64,000 nucleotides of DNA from Clostridia bacterium (GTDB lineage: Bacteria > Bacillota > Clostridia > Christensenellales > Borkfalkiaceae). The stretch is from assembly GCA_017621735.1 (NCBI GenBank), contig JAGASM010000035.1:1-64000 (forward strand). Reading direction: 5' to 3'. The translations under genes were made by a program, and so were the position numbers. The notes under the pieces are model-generated. The model had not been told where the DNA came from. It saw only the letters and a program-made list of their open reading frames with translations, and made no database searches. Shown piece by piece: positions 53,287-62,280 of the stretch (position 1 is the stretch's first letter; each line of letters starts with the position of its first letter).

Positions 53287-54285
53287 TTATTTGAGTGAAT
53301 CGATCGCCTTTTGCACAAAAGAATGGTCTACAAGCGTTTCGTAATTTCCGCGTCGATCTAATTTTCCCGCATTTTCAATGACGTCTTGCAAGCGGTCGAA
53401 ACTGTCTTCCGACATGATCAAATCCGTTTGCCACGAGTCGATGTTTTGATAACTTTCTACGCTTGTCGAAATGGATGCGTACGAAGTAGAGGGGAATTGT
53501 GCGTAAAGGTGCGTCGCAATTTCTTCCGCGTCCGTATTGACGGCATAGTCTACCGCCTTTAAGATCGCGCGTAAAAATCCGACAACGGTTTCTTCGTTGC
53601 TTTTGAGCCAAGACTGTTTGGCAATAAAACAGGTGTACGGAATTTCTCCCGATTCTTCTCCGACGCTTGCGACAACGTAACCCTTTCCTGCCTTTTCATA
53701 TTCGGAAGCGGTCGGCTCAAACATGGTGCAATAGTCGGCGGTCCCCGTTTCAAACGCACTTACCATCAAATTAAAATCGACGTCGAAGTTCATAAATACG
53801 TTTTCTCCGTCGTAGAGAGAATGGTTGTTTAATACGTATTCAAAGGTCATTGCGGGAACGCCCCCGTCCCGACCTGCCAAAATCTCCTTTCCGTTCAAAT
53901 CCGTCCAAGCAAAATTCGGCTCGTCGATGCGGGAAACGAGGAAGGAACCATCCCGCTTTGTCAACTGTCCAAAGACGGTGGGGACGTCCGTAGAGCCGCC
54001 GATCTGTACGTAAAGGGCGGGTTCGGGACCGCAAAATCCGATATCGGCGTCTTCGGAAAGGACTGCGGCCATTACGTTGTCCGCCCCGCCGCCGTTGACG
54101 AGTTCGATTTCAATGTTTTCTTCGGCGAAGTATCCGAGTTCGTCGGCAAGGTATAAGGGCGCGTAAAAGACGGAATGCGTTACTTCGTTTAATTTAATTG
54201 TCGTAACGCCGTCGTCTTCGTTACATGCGGAGAGAGGGAGGAGCGAAAAGAAGAGCGCTCCCGTAAGTACGAGTATTTTTTTCAT
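53287..54285 (-). CDS. NMT1/SsuA-like substrate-binding lipoprotein
   Basis: A 332-residue lipoprotein (lipobox LSAC, about residues 18-21). HSVFYAPLYLADELGYF then DIGFCGPEPAL is the NMT1/ThiY/SsuA binding-protein pattern. The family binds thiamine precursors, sulfonates, nitrate or related small molecules; the ligand cannot be decided here. ATG 54285 follows ATGGAGC. Its promoter shares the -35 box with valS. Confidence 0.88.
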   Translation of the reverse strand: MKKILVLTGALFFSLLPLSACNEDDGVTTIKLNEVTHSVFYAPLYLADELGYFAEENIEIELVNGGGADNVMAAVLSEDADIGFCGPEPALYVQIGGSTDVPTVFGQLTKRDGSFLVSRIDEPNFAWTDLNGKEILAGRDGGVPAMTFEYVLNNHSLYDGENVFMNFDVDFNLMVSAFETGTADYCTMFEPTASEYEKAGKGYVVASVGEESGEIPYTCFIAKQSWLKSNEETVVGFLRAILKAVDYAVNTDAEEIATHLYAQFPSTSYASISTSVESYQNIDSWQTDLIMSEDSFDRLQDVIENAGKLDRRGNYETLVDHSFVQKAIDSLK

Positions 54286-54314
54286 AAAAAGCTCCATAAA
54301 ATTTAAGATAATAT

Positions 54315-54366
54315 ATTGTATGAACGGACGGGATTTATTGACAACGGACGAAAAAAGGAATATAAT
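54315..54366. promoter_or_regulatory. Divergent promoters with overlapping -35 boxes (ABC importer / valS)
   Basis: Plus: TTGACA (54338-54343), 17 bp, TATAAT (54361-54366) for valS. Minus: TTGTCA (54339-54344), 18 bp, TACAAT (54315-54320) for the binding protein. The two -35 boxes share five bases, so polymerase cannot occupy both at once. Confidence 0.8.
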
Positions 54367-54409
54367 AATTCCGTATCACACTTTTAAGAATTCAAGTTAG
54401 GTGAAAAAT

Positions 54410-57040
54410 ATGAAAGAAATGCAAACGACGTATAATCCCAGAGAATTCGAAGATAGAATTTATGCGGATTGGGTTGCAAACGGCTATTTTACTGCAAAAA
54501 TCGATCCGAACAAAGTGCCTTTTACCATTATGATGCCCCCTCCGAATATTACGGGGCAACTTCATATGGGACACGCGATGGACGAAACGATGCAAGATAC
54601 GATTATTCGTTTCAAGCGCATGCAGGGATATTGCGCCCTTTGGCTTCCCGGGACGGACCACGCCTCGATTGCGACGGAGGTAAAAATCGTCGATCAAATG
54701 AAGGCGGAAGGTCTTACGAAAGAGGGGCTTGGAAGAGAGGGCTTTTTGGAACGCGCTTGGGCGTGGAAACAAAAATACGGCGGAAGAATCGTTGAACAGT
54801 TGAAAAAACTCGGCTCTTCGTGCGACTGGTCCCGTCTTGCCTTTACCATGGATGAAAAGTGTTCTTCGGCGGTAAGAGAGGCGTTCTTTACCTTATATCA
54901 AAAAGGGCTGATTTATCGTGGAAGCCGTATCATCAACTGGTGTCCCGGCTGTAAGACGGCGCTTTCGGATGCGGAAGTGGAATACTCGGAAGACGCGGGC
55001 TATTTTTGGCATATTCGCTATCCCGTGGACGGATCGGACGAATCGCTCGTCGTTGCAACCACCCGTCCCGAAACGATGCTCGGAGATACGGCGGTTGCGG
55101 TCAACCCTGCGGACAAGCGGTACGCGCACCTCGTCGGAAAGACGCTTTGCCTTCCTTTGACGGAGAAGAAGATTCCGATCGTTGCGGACGATTACGTCGA
55201 CCTCGAATTTGGTACGGGTGCGGTAAAGATTACTCCCGCACACGATCCAAACGACTTTGAAGTAGGGCTTCGCCACAATCTTCCCGTCATTCGCGTGATG
55301 AACGACGACGGCTCGATGAACGAACTCGCGGGGAGATATCAAGGGCTCGATCGCTACGAGGCGAGAAAGCGCATCGTTTCCGATTTGGAAGCGCAAGGAC
55401 TGCTCGTAAAGGTAGAACCGCACGCGCACAACGTCGGACATTGCTATCGTTGCCATTCTACGGTAGAGCCGATCGTATCCAAACAATGGTTTGTCAAAAT
55501 GCAACCTCTTGCAAAGCCTGCCATCGATGCGGTTATGAAGAACAAGACGAAATTTGTTCCCGAACGCTTTGCAAAGATTTATTACAACTGGTTGGAAAAT
55601 ATTCGCGACTGGTGTATTTCCCGTCAACTTTGGTGGGGACACCGTATTCCCGTATGGTATTGCGACGATTGCGGAGAGGTCATTTGCGAGCGGGAAACGC
55701 CCGAAAAATGCCCCAAGTGCGGGAGCGTCCATCTTACGCAAGAAGAAGACGTGCTCGATACGTGGTTTTCGTCCGCGCTTTGGCCTTTCTCTACGCTCGG
55801 ATGGCCGAACGAAACGGAAGACTTTAAGTATTTTTACCCGACGGATGCGCTTGTAACGGGGTATGATATCATTCCCTTCTGGGTTATGAGAATGATGTTC
55901 TCGGGAATCGAATATACGGGAAAAGTTCCTTTCCGCGATATTATCATTCACGGACTTGTTCGCGACGAGCAGGGAAGAAAGATGAGTAAATCGCTCGGAA
56001 ACGGAATCGACCCGCTTGAAGTCATCGAAAAATACGGCGCGGACTCCCTCCGCCTTGCGCTTTTGACGGGGGTTGCGCCCGGCAACGACACCCGTTATAC
56101 GGATGCAAAGGTGGAAGCGGCGCGCAATTTCATCAACAAAGTATGGAATGCGGCGCGGTTCGTCGTCATGAATGCATCGAACGAAAAGCAAATTCCTTCC
56201 ATTTCGGAGATCAAGTTGCAACCGGCGGATCGGTGGATCATCTCCCGCTTGCAAACGTGCATTCGCGAAGCGACGCTTGCAATGCAAAAGTACGATTTGG
56301 GGATCGCGGCGGACAAACTCACCGATTTTATGTGGAACGACTTCTGCGACTGGTATATCGAACTTTCCAAGCCCGCGCTCTACGGGGAAGATGCGGAGCG
56401 CAAGAGAGGGACGCTCGGCGTGCTCTTCTTTGTGCTTGACAGTGCACTTCGCTTGTTGCATCCGATGATTCCCTTCGTAACGGAAGAAATTTATAGCCAC
56501 CTTCCCACGACGAAAGGAAGTATTATGACGGCGGAATATCCCCGCTACAATACCAAACTTTCTTATAAAAAGGAAGCGAAGGCGTTTGAAGGGGTGATCG
56601 ACCTCATCAAAACGGTACGCGCTATGAAGGTTGCGGTCAACTGCCCGCCTTCCAAAAAGGTACACCTTTTCCTTGTAACGGAGGCAAAACGCCTTGTAAA
56701 TCTCAACAAGGGGGCGATTTTACGTCTTGCGGGTGCAAGCGAAATCGATTTTGTCGAGAACGGTTCGCAAGTCGAAGGGAAGACCGTTTCGCAAGTAAGC
56801 GAACTTTGTCAAATTTTCGTTCCGCTTGGAGAACTCGTCAATTTGGAAGAAGAGAAGAAGCGGTTAGAAAAAGAACTTGACCGCATTATGAACGAAATTG
56901 CCCGCGCGGGAAGCAAACTTGCGAATAACAGTTTTATTGCAAAGGCACCCAAAAAACTCGTCGACGACGAACGCGCGAAGATGGAAAAGTATCTCGATAT
57001 GAAAAAGAAGATCGAAAAACAAATTTCGGAACTTGACTGA
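54410..57040 (+). CDS. valS: Valyl-tRNA synthetase
   Basis: An 876-residue class I synthetase. HIGH-type motif [14 protein letters not shown] (about residues 43-56), KMSKS in [14 protein letters not shown] (about 523), editing domain about 190-330, [11 protein letters not shown], and a C-terminal valine-enzyme coiled coil ([19 protein letters not shown]). ATG 54410 follows AGGTG; GTG 54401 and ATG 54419 are alternatives. The 40-base leader is too short for a T-box, so control by uncharged tRNA(Val) is not seen. Confidence 0.96.
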   Translation: MKEMQTTYNPREFEDRIYADWVANGYFTAKIDPNKVPFTIMMPPPNITGQLHMGHAMDETMQDTIIRFKRMQGYCALWLPGTDHASIATEVKIVDQMKAEGLTKEGLGREGFLERAWAWKQKYGGRIVEQLKKLGSSCDWSRLAFTMDEKCSSAVREAFFTLYQKGLIYRGSRIINWCPGCKTALSDAEVEYSEDAGYFWHIRYPVDGSDESLVVATTRPETMLGDTAVAVNPADKRYAHLVGKTLCLPLTEKKIPIVADDYVDLEFGTGAVKITPAHDPNDFEVGLRHNLPVIRVMNDDGSMNELAGRYQGLDRYEARKRIVSDLEAQGLLVKVEPHAHNVGHCYRCHSTVEPIVSKQWFVKMQPLAKPAIDAVMKNKTKFVPERFAKIYYNWLENIRDWCISRQLWWGHRIPVWYCDDCGEVICERETPEKCPKCGSVHLTQEEDVLDTWFSSALWPFSTLGWPNETEDFKYFYPTDALVTGYDIIPFWVMRMMFSGIEYTGKVPFRDIIIHGLVRDEQGRKMSKSLGNGIDPLEVIEKYGADSLRLALLTGVAPGNDTRYTDAKVEAARNFINKVWNAARFVVMNASNEKQIPSISEIKLQPADRWIISRLQTCIREATLAMQKYDLGIAADKLTDFMWNDFCDWYIELSKPALYGEDAERKRGTLGVLFFVLDSALRLLHPMIPFVTEEIYSHLPTTKGSIMTAEYPRYNTKLSYKKEAKAFEGVIDLIKTVRAMKVAVNCPPSKKVHLFLVTEAKRLVNLNKGAILRLAGASEIDFVENGSQVEGKTVSQVSELCQIFVPLGELVNLEEEKKRLEKELDRIMNEIARAGSKLANNSFIAKAPKKLVDDERAKMEKYLDMKKKIEKQISELD

Positions 57041-57049
57041 TTGAATTGC

Positions 57050-57077
57050 AGCCGCCCGCGCAAATGCGCGGGCGGCT
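57050..57077. terminator. Intrinsic terminator after valS
   Basis: AGCCGCCCGCGCA / TGCGCGGGCGGCT followed by TTTT. Confidence 0.92.
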
Positions 57078-57110
57078 TTTTATCATTTTATAAGATATAA
57101 ATGATAAAAA
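57077..57110. promoter_or_regulatory. Inverted repeat upstream of the AraC regulator
   Basis: TTTTTATCAT (57077-57086) and ATGATAAAAA (57101-57110), 14 bp apart with TTATA/TATAA inside. The arm TATCAT/ATGATA also occurs at 12049-12063 in the glycan operon leader, with a shorter spacer. Confidence 0.55.
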
Positions 57111-57191
57111 TTGCACACGGCTTGTAGATTTCATTTTATAAACAAAGTGGAGAAATTCATCTAAAAAACTGCAAAATTTTCCCGTTTGCTA

Positions 57192-57220
57192 TTTACAAAC
57201 GGAGTTTTTAATGGTATAAT
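57192..57220 (+). promoter_or_regulatory. Promoter of the AraC regulator
   Basis: TTTACA (57192-57197), 17 bp, TATAAT (57215-57220); leader about 65 nt, ribosome site AAGGAG before ATG 57292. Confidence 0.86.
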
Positions 57221-57291
57221 GACATAGGAAACGGCGGGGCGAGGGAGAAAAATGTTTGAACGACTCCCAAAAATTAACCTAAGGAGAACGT

Positions 57292-58191
57292 ATGTCTAAG
57301 GCTAATTTTTTCGCAAAATTTCATAACAGGTATACCGTGCAATCGCGCGTTGCGAGTATGGATATTTCCACGACTTTGCCCAAAATACTGTACAAAGCGA
57401 CGTTTGTCGGTTACGAGTACAATTACGAAGGGTATTATCACGAGCGCCGCGGGGGCAGTTGCTATTTGATCGCCTACACCAAAAGCGGGCAGGCGACGTT
57501 GACCTATCGCGGAAAGACGCAAACGGTCATGCCGGGAAGTCTACTCTTTATCAATTTGGCGGAAAGCAGTTTGATCGAAGCGCCGTCCACCCCGTGGGAG
57601 ATTTATTTCGCGCATATTTACGGCTCTGAAATCGTAGAATTTCACCAAACGTTCGTCGAGGAAAGCGGTTTTTATATCGACGGGTTCGTGCCCGAAACGT
57701 TTATTCAATGCGTGGAAAGCGTATATTCGGCAATCAATCAAGGACAGCCCGATCCCTATTACGTTTCCGAACAACTGTATATCATGATGATGGACGTCAT
57801 GCGGCAAAGCCATCTCTTGCGCGGGGGATCGGAACTCGTTCACCGTGCAACGGCGTATTTGAATAGCCGTTATCGGGAAGAGGTTTCCATCAGCGACCTT
57901 GCCGAACGGTTATACGTAACGGAAGGATTTCTCATCCGCAAATTTCACAACGAATTAGGGGTAACGCCCAAACAGTATTTGACGCATATCCGAATACAAA
58001 AGGCGCGAACGCTGCTCGTGCACACGAAAATGTCCATACGGGAGGTGGCGGAAGAGTCGGGCTTCGGAACGGAAAAGAACATTTTCTACGCCTTCAAGCG
58101 CGTATTGGGGACGACGCCGACGCAGTTTCGCGACGATATATACTCTTCGCCCGCCGAAGTAGACAGTAAAATAAAAGAAGATTCCGAATGA
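57292..58191 (+). CDS. AraC-family transcription regulator
   Basis: A 299-residue AraC regulator: cupin-type ligand domain (about 20-160, SCYLIAYTKSGQATLTYRG) and twin helix-turn-helix domain (about 180-285, ISDLAERLYVTEGFLIRKF, IREVAEESGFGTEKNIFYAF, RVLGTTPTQFRDD). It should sense a sugar or metabolite and control a catabolic operon. The glycan locus at 12-27 kb is a candidate, from a shared half-site, but that is weak. Confidence 0.92.
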   Translation: MSKANFFAKFHNRYTVQSRVASMDISTTLPKILYKATFVGYEYNYEGYYHERRGGSCYLIAYTKSGQATLTYRGKTQTVMPGSLLFINLAESSLIEAPSTPWEIYFAHIYGSEIVEFHQTFVEESGFYIDGFVPETFIQCVESVYSAINQGQPDPYYVSEQLYIMMMDVMRQSHLLRGGSELVHRATAYLNSRYREEVSISDLAERLYVTEGFLIRKFHNELGVTPKQYLTHIRIQKARTLLVHTKMSIREVAEESGFGTEKNIFYAFKRVLGTTPTQFRDDIYSSPAEVDSKIKEDSE

Positions 58192-58297
58192 CTGCAAATA
58201 TAAAATGATGCAATTTAACCGCCCGCAAACTTGCGGACGGTTGGGGTTTGACGGGGTTTCTTCGGTAAGGGAAACGGGACGAATTCCGAAGTTGCTA

Positions 58298-58326
58298 TTT
58301 ACAAAGTAAAAAATCCGTGTTATAAT
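58298..58326 (+). promoter_or_regulatory. Promoter of the ArsR-like regulator
   Basis: TTTACA (58298-58303), 17 bp, TATAAT (58321-58326). Confidence 0.88.
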
Positions 58327-58360
58327 AGGGCTGTTCAAAATGGCGTAGTTGGAGGAAAAA

Positions 58361-59290
58361 ATGGCAAAAAGAGAATACGATTTGCTCATTGAAGACGAAT
58401 CGGAGTTAGATGCGTTAATACAGGCGTTAAGTACTCCCGTGCGGAGGAAAATTATGAGTTATTTACGCTCTTCAAGTTATTCGATTGCAGGGCTTGCGCG
58501 TAAACTCAAATTGCCGATTTCTACCGTTTCCTTTCACATCAATATCTTGAAGAAAGCGGGACTGATTACGTTGACGGTTAAGAGGAATTCGCGGGGGAAT
58601 GCAAAACTTGTTTCAAGACAAATCGACCGCCTTTCGATCGACTTTATTACCGAATCGCGCGTCAGCAAACGGCAACGGTTCGTGCAAGAAATTCCGCTCG
58701 GGAGTTTTACCGATGCAAAGGTAGAGGCGGGGTGCGGAATGGCGAGCGAACACGGAATCATCGTTGCCGACGATATGCCGGGAGCGTTTTACAGTCCGCA
58801 ACGGGTAGATGCGCAGATTATCTGGTTTTCCAAGGGGTATTTGGAATATCGCATACCAAATTATATGCTCAAAGATAAAGTGGTCAACGAAGTAACGTTG
58901 AGTATGGAAATTTGCAGCGAGGCGCCCAACTATAACAACGAATGGGAGAGTGAAATTGCGTTTTCCGTCAACGGAGTAGAAGTGGCGACGTATCTTTCCC
59001 CCGGCGATTTTGGAGGGAGAAGAGGACGGCTTAATCCCGATTGGTGGTCGGATTACTCGACGCAATTCGGGATTGTAAAGACGCTCCGCATCACGCAAGA
59101 TTGCATTTATTTGGACGCGACGCCTGTCAGTACGTACAACATTGAAAAACTCCGTTTGCAAGAGGGGGATTATTTCGTTTTCCGTATCGGCGTAAAAGAA
59201 AATTCCCGTCATAAAGGGGGCATGAATATCTTCGGCGAAAAATTCGGCGACTTTGCGCAAGGACTCATGTACATGGTGGATTTTAATTGA
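58361..59290 (+). CDS. ArsR-type helix-turn-helix protein with C-terminal beta-rich domain
   Basis: A 309-residue protein. N-terminal winged helix (about 15-95): LIQALSTPVRRKIMSYLRS, GLARKLKLPISTVSFHINIL, LKKAGLITLTVK. The remaining 200 residues form a beta-rich domain (YLEYRIPNYMLKDKVV, EWESEIAFSVNGVEVATYL, DYFVFRIGVKENSRH) not recognised; it may bind a carbohydrate. The start follows GGAGG by 5 bases. No metal-binding Cys cluster of classical ArsR is seen. Confidence 0.75.
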   Translation: MAKREYDLLIEDESELDALIQALSTPVRRKIMSYLRSSSYSIAGLARKLKLPISTVSFHINILKKAGLITLTVKRNSRGNAKLVSRQIDRLSIDFITESRVSKRQRFVQEIPLGSFTDAKVEAGCGMASEHGIIVADDMPGAFYSPQRVDAQIIWFSKGYLEYRIPNYMLKDKVVNEVTLSMEICSEAPNYNNEWESEIAFSVNGVEVATYLSPGDFGGRRGRLNPDWWSDYSTQFGIVKTLRITQDCIYLDATPVSTYNIEKLRLQEGDYFVFRIGVKENSRHKGGMNIFGEKFGDFAQGLMYMVDFN

Positions 59291-59329
59291 TCGCGTACAT
59301 GGTATGTGTAAATGGTATACGTAAAAGGA

Positions 59330-59357
59330 AAAAGACTTCGAAATTCCGAAGTCTTTT
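59330..59357. terminator. Bidirectional intrinsic terminator
   Basis: AAAAGACTTCG / CGAAGTCTTTT, loop AAATTC, between convergent genes. Confidence 0.88.
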
Positions 59358-59358
59358 T

Positions 59359-59727
59359 TTACGCGTTTGATTTGTTGTTTTCCGTTAAATGATAACTGAG
59401 ATCGGCTAAAAAGGGAAGGTTTTCGTTTGACGTTTCGCCGAGAACGAGGGAGAGCCAGTGCGCTTTGTTCATATGATACGCAGGATAAACGCCCGTTTGT
59501 TCCAAAAAGGAGGGAAGAATACGTTCGTCGCACTTTACGTTTACAACGTCGATATTTCCTTCTTCGTCGATTCCGAATTTTCTTTTCTCCACCGTCATAA
59601 CTACGGCGAACCATTTTCGGTTGCGCGCGTGGCGAAAGACGGCAAACGTGGGGAATTTTTTCCAAGGGTATTCGGGATGCGTTCCGTATTTTCGGATGAG
59701 CATTTGCTCGAATTCGTTGCGTTTCAT
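59359..59727 (-). CDS. MmcQ/YjbR-family protein
   Basis: A 122-residue protein of the YjbR/MmcQ family, which has a CyaY-like fold and unknown function. VYPAYHMNKAHWLSLVL is the diagnostic block, and KWFAVVMTV and VVNVKCDERIL fit the strands. It follows asnA by 15 bp and is probably in the same transcript. The call is by motif, not by function. Confidence 0.87.
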   Translation of the reverse strand: MKRNEFEQMLIRKYGTHPEYPWKKFPTFAVFRHARNRKWFAVVMTVEKRKFGIDEEGNIDVVNVKCDERILPSFLEQTGVYPAYHMNKAHWLSLVLGETSNENLPFLADLSYHLTENNKSNA

Positions 59728-59742
59728 TGCGGGTGCGGAGTA

Positions 59743-60750
59743 TTACAAAAGGGTAATTCCGTTTTCTTTGCAAATGCGCTTCGTTTCTTCGTCCCAGAGG
59801 GAAACTTGCACTTCGCCGATATGCGCTTTGCCCAAAAGCAGCATGGAAAGGCGGGATTGTCCGATGCCTCCGCCCATCGTGTGGGGGAGTTTGCCTTCCA
59901 AAAGCATTTTGTGGAAGGGGAGCGCTCGGCGTTCGTTTGCCCCCGCTTTTTCAAGTTGTCTATCGAGCGATTTTTCGTCTACGCGGATTCCCATCGAAGA
60001 AATTTCCATCGCGCAGCCGAGGACGTCGTCCCAAAAGAGAATGTCGCCGTTTAACGACCAGTCGTCATAGTCGGGTGCGCGCATATCGTGCGGTTTTCCC
60101 GATGCGAGCGCGTCGCCGATTTGCATAATGAACGCCGTTTTATGCTCCTTCAAAAAGGCGTTCTCCCTCTCCTTTGAGGTGAGGTCGGGGTAGAGGTTTT
60201 CCAACTCTTGCGAAGTAACGAAGGTAACCGTACGGCGAAGGGTTACGTCGATTTGCGGATAACGGCATTTCAAAAAGTCGAGCGTATCGCAAATTGCGCC
60301 GACAATTCCTTGTACGACCTTTTTGAGGTATTTAACGTTGCGCGTTTCCTTTGTGATAATTTTTTCCCAGTCCCACTGGTCGGTATAGACGGAGTGTAAA
60401 TTGTCCATATCCTCGTCGCGGCGAATGGCGTTCATGTCCGTATAAAGTCCTTCGCCTGCGGAAAAGCCGTAGACGGAGAGCGCCATGCGTTTCCATTTTG
60501 CGAGCGAATGAACGACGACGGCGTCCGTTCCCGTTTCCTTTAAGTCGAAGCGAACGGGACGTTCAACGCCGCTTAAATCGTCGTTTAAGCCGGTGTTTGG
60601 ATCGACGAATAAGGGGGCGCTTACGCGTTTTAAGTTGAGAGCAAGACAAAGGCGTTCTTCAAACGTGCGTTTCAAAAGTCCGATCGCAGTTTGCGTATCG
60701 TATAAGCCGAGTGCGGAACGGTACCCTTGGGGGATTATGACCTTACTCAT
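59743..60750 (-). CDS. asnA: Aspartate-ammonia ligase
   Basis: A 335-residue class-II-synthetase-like enzyme making asparagine from aspartate, ammonia and ATP. VSAPLFVDPNTGLNDDLSG, VVVHSLAKWKRMAL, GLYTDMNAIRRDE and GGGIGQSRLSMLLLG are all family blocks. Length matches AsnA (about 330). Ribosome site GAGG before ATG 60750. Together with yjbR it forms a two-gene operon. Confidence 0.96.
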   Translation of the reverse strand: MSKVIIPQGYRSALGLYDTQTAIGLLKRTFEERLCLALNLKRVSAPLFVDPNTGLNDDLSGVERPVRFDLKETGTDAVVVHSLAKWKRMALSVYGFSAGEGLYTDMNAIRRDEDMDNLHSVYTDQWDWEKIITKETRNVKYLKKVVQGIVGAICDTLDFLKCRYPQIDVTLRRTVTFVTSQELENLYPDLTSKERENAFLKEHKTAFIMQIGDALASGKPHDMRAPDYDDWSLNGDILFWDDVLGCAMEISSMGIRVDEKSLDRQLEKAGANERRALPFHKMLLEGKLPHTMGGGIGQSRLSMLLLGKAHIGEVQVSLWDEETKRICKENGITLL

Positions 60751-60778
60751 AAATTACCTCGATGACGTATTTCATTTT

Positions 60779-60807
60779 AGTTTACTCAAATAGGATCGGT
60801 TTGTCAA
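60779..60807 (-). promoter_or_regulatory. asnA promoter
   Basis: Minus strand TTGACA (60802-60807), 17 bp, TAAACT (60779-60784). Confidence 0.8.
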
Positions 60808-60821
60808 GAAAAACAAAAGCG

Positions 60822-61499
60822 TTATTTACTTTCTTCTCCGTGTAGTTTGACAAAAGTGCGGGGGAGCGCGTCGTAAGCCGTTCCCCACGGAACGTCTGCA
60901 TTTCGGTAGTCGAATTTGGACGTAAACTTATTCAAATCGAGAATTAGATCGTCCATGCTCTTTCTTTGGATCTCCGTCAGGGTGCGGACGTATTCTCCCG
61001 CCGACTTTCCCGCATATTCCGCATATTGCAGCAGTTTTGCATAGTGCGGAAGGCAAAAACCCTTGACGGTGGACAGTTGCGCGCGGAATCTCTTTTCGCG
61101 TTCGTACGTCATGGCGATCGTGGCGTAATAGCGCATTAAACTCACGTCGACGCTATCGCATATGACGCAAGTTTTAGAAGATTGCGCAAAGTATTCCGCT
61201 TGCTGCATTGCGTCCTTTTTATCGTCCGTTGCGGTGAGGTGGTCGCAAAGCGTCATCATGCGGGTAATTTCTTGCAAAGCGAGCGCGAGTTTTCCGTCCC
61301 GCGCGAACATCATTTGCGTATGATGTCGGCAAAACCCTTTGGCGTTTACTTCGTGCCGCCTGTCGTCCGCCATTGCCGATTCGTTTAAGTAACGGTCGAC
61401 AAGTCGCTTTTCGAGAATGGCTTGAATGCGGCAAACGGGGCATTCGCAATTTCCGTTAAATTCTTGATAAACGAGTAAGTTGCCGATATGATAGTGCAT
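60822..61499 (-). CDS. DUF6062-like cysteine/histidine-rich protein
   Basis: A 225-residue protein with two repeats of a Cys/His pattern: ECPVCRIQ then GFCRHHTQMM, and TCVICDSVD then GFCLPHYAKLL. This suggests two zinc-binding modules of the DUF6062 type. Function unknown. ATG 61499 follows AAGGGAG by about 11 bases. Divergent from the next gene, with only 30 bp between starts. Confidence 0.75.
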   Translation of the reverse strand: MHYHIGNLLVYQEFNGNCECPVCRIQAILEKRLVDRYLNESAMADDRRHEVNAKGFCRHHTQMMFARDGKLALALQEITRMMTLCDHLTATDDKKDAMQQAEYFAQSSKTCVICDSVDVSLMRYYATIAMTYEREKRFRAQLSTVKGFCLPHYAKLLQYAEYAGKSAGEYVRTLTEIQRKSMDDLILDLNKFTSKFDYRNADVPWGTAYDALPRTFVKLHGEESK

Positions 61500-61529
61500 G
61501 CAAGTTTTTCTCCCTTCATATACTGTAAT

Positions 61530-62240
61530 ATGCATTATTATATAACAAAAACGACGGATAGAAAAGGGGGAACGGGAAAATTTTTTGCCGTTTTGGGAAT
61601 ATTTTTTTTATGCGTCCTGTTTTTTGTCGGAATTTTCTTTTGGAATACTCGCGCCGAGGTTGCGGTATCGGGGAAAAACGTCTACTATTTTCTCGTAAAA
61701 GATTGCGAAGAAACGTCCGTGTCCGTCGTGTCGGGCGACGTGTACCGTGCGGGCGGAGCGGGGTTTGTCATGAACGTCGAAGGAAAGACGTCGGTTGCGC
61801 TCTCCTGTTATTTTTCACTTGAAGACGCGGAGGCGGTGCAAACGACGCTTGCCGAAAAGGGAACGCAAACGCGCGTTATGTCCCTTTCGTCGGAAGAAAT
61901 TGTCTTTTACGGAAAACAGTCTTCGCTGTGCGCGGAGCACGTCGGACACGTTTTAACGACGGGGCGTCAATGCGCGCAAATTTTATATGATACGGCAAAC
62001 GGATTAGAACGGGGAATACTTTCCCAAGAGGAGGGGCTTGCCGCAGTCGAAGGGGTAACAAAGGTTATGCGCGGCTTTTACGGGGACGAGGAGTTGCACG
62101 GAAGGTGGAACGTTGCGCTCGGCGAACTCGTCCGCCGCGGGGAAGAACTGTCGCTTGGCATTTTGTTTTCAAAAGACGTGCGTTATTTTCAAGTACAACT
62201 TTGTTCAAGCCTAGCGCAAATTTCCAAGTATTATTCTTGA
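61530..62240 (+). CDS. Single-pass membrane protein of unknown function
   Basis: A 236-residue protein with one N-terminal helix (about 17-38, FFAVLGIFFLCVLFFVGIFF) and an extracytoplasmic domain. It is not recognised; the alternating strand pattern around residues 50-115 (YYFLVKD, GFVMNVEG, YFSLEDAEAVQTTL) resembles a SPOR domain that binds peptidoglycan. TATACT (61519-61524) lies 5 bases before ATG 61530. There is no ribosome site or good -35, so a leaderless start is possible but weak. Confidence 0.6.
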   Translation: MHYYITKTTDRKGGTGKFFAVLGIFFLCVLFFVGIFFWNTRAEVAVSGKNVYYFLVKDCEETSVSVVSGDVYRAGGAGFVMNVEGKTSVALSCYFSLEDAEAVQTTLAEKGTQTRVMSLSSEEIVFYGKQSSLCAEHVGHVLTTGRQCAQILYDTANGLERGILSQEEGLAAVEGVTKVMRGFYGDEELHGRWNVALGELVRRGEELSLGILFSKDVRYFQVQLCSSLAQISKYYS

Positions 62241-62245
62241 CCCGC

Positions 62246-62274
62246 TTGCAAAAGATGAGAAAAGGGTGTATAAT
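62246..62274 (+). promoter_or_regulatory. Promoter of the lipid kinase gene, predicted leaderless
   Basis: TTGCAA (62246-62251), 17 bp, TATAAT (62269-62274), six bases, ATG 62281. Confidence 0.85.
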
Positions 62275-62280
62275 GAACGT

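Noticed and set aside
54361..54409. T-box riboswitch before valS
   Set aside because: The leader is only about 40 bases and lacks the T-box sequence and terminator.
54893..56665. Long minus-strand open frame of 590 codons opposite valS
   Set aside because: It is antisense to a well-supported synthetase, has no ribosome site and reads as basic, low-complexity shadow protein caused by codon bias.
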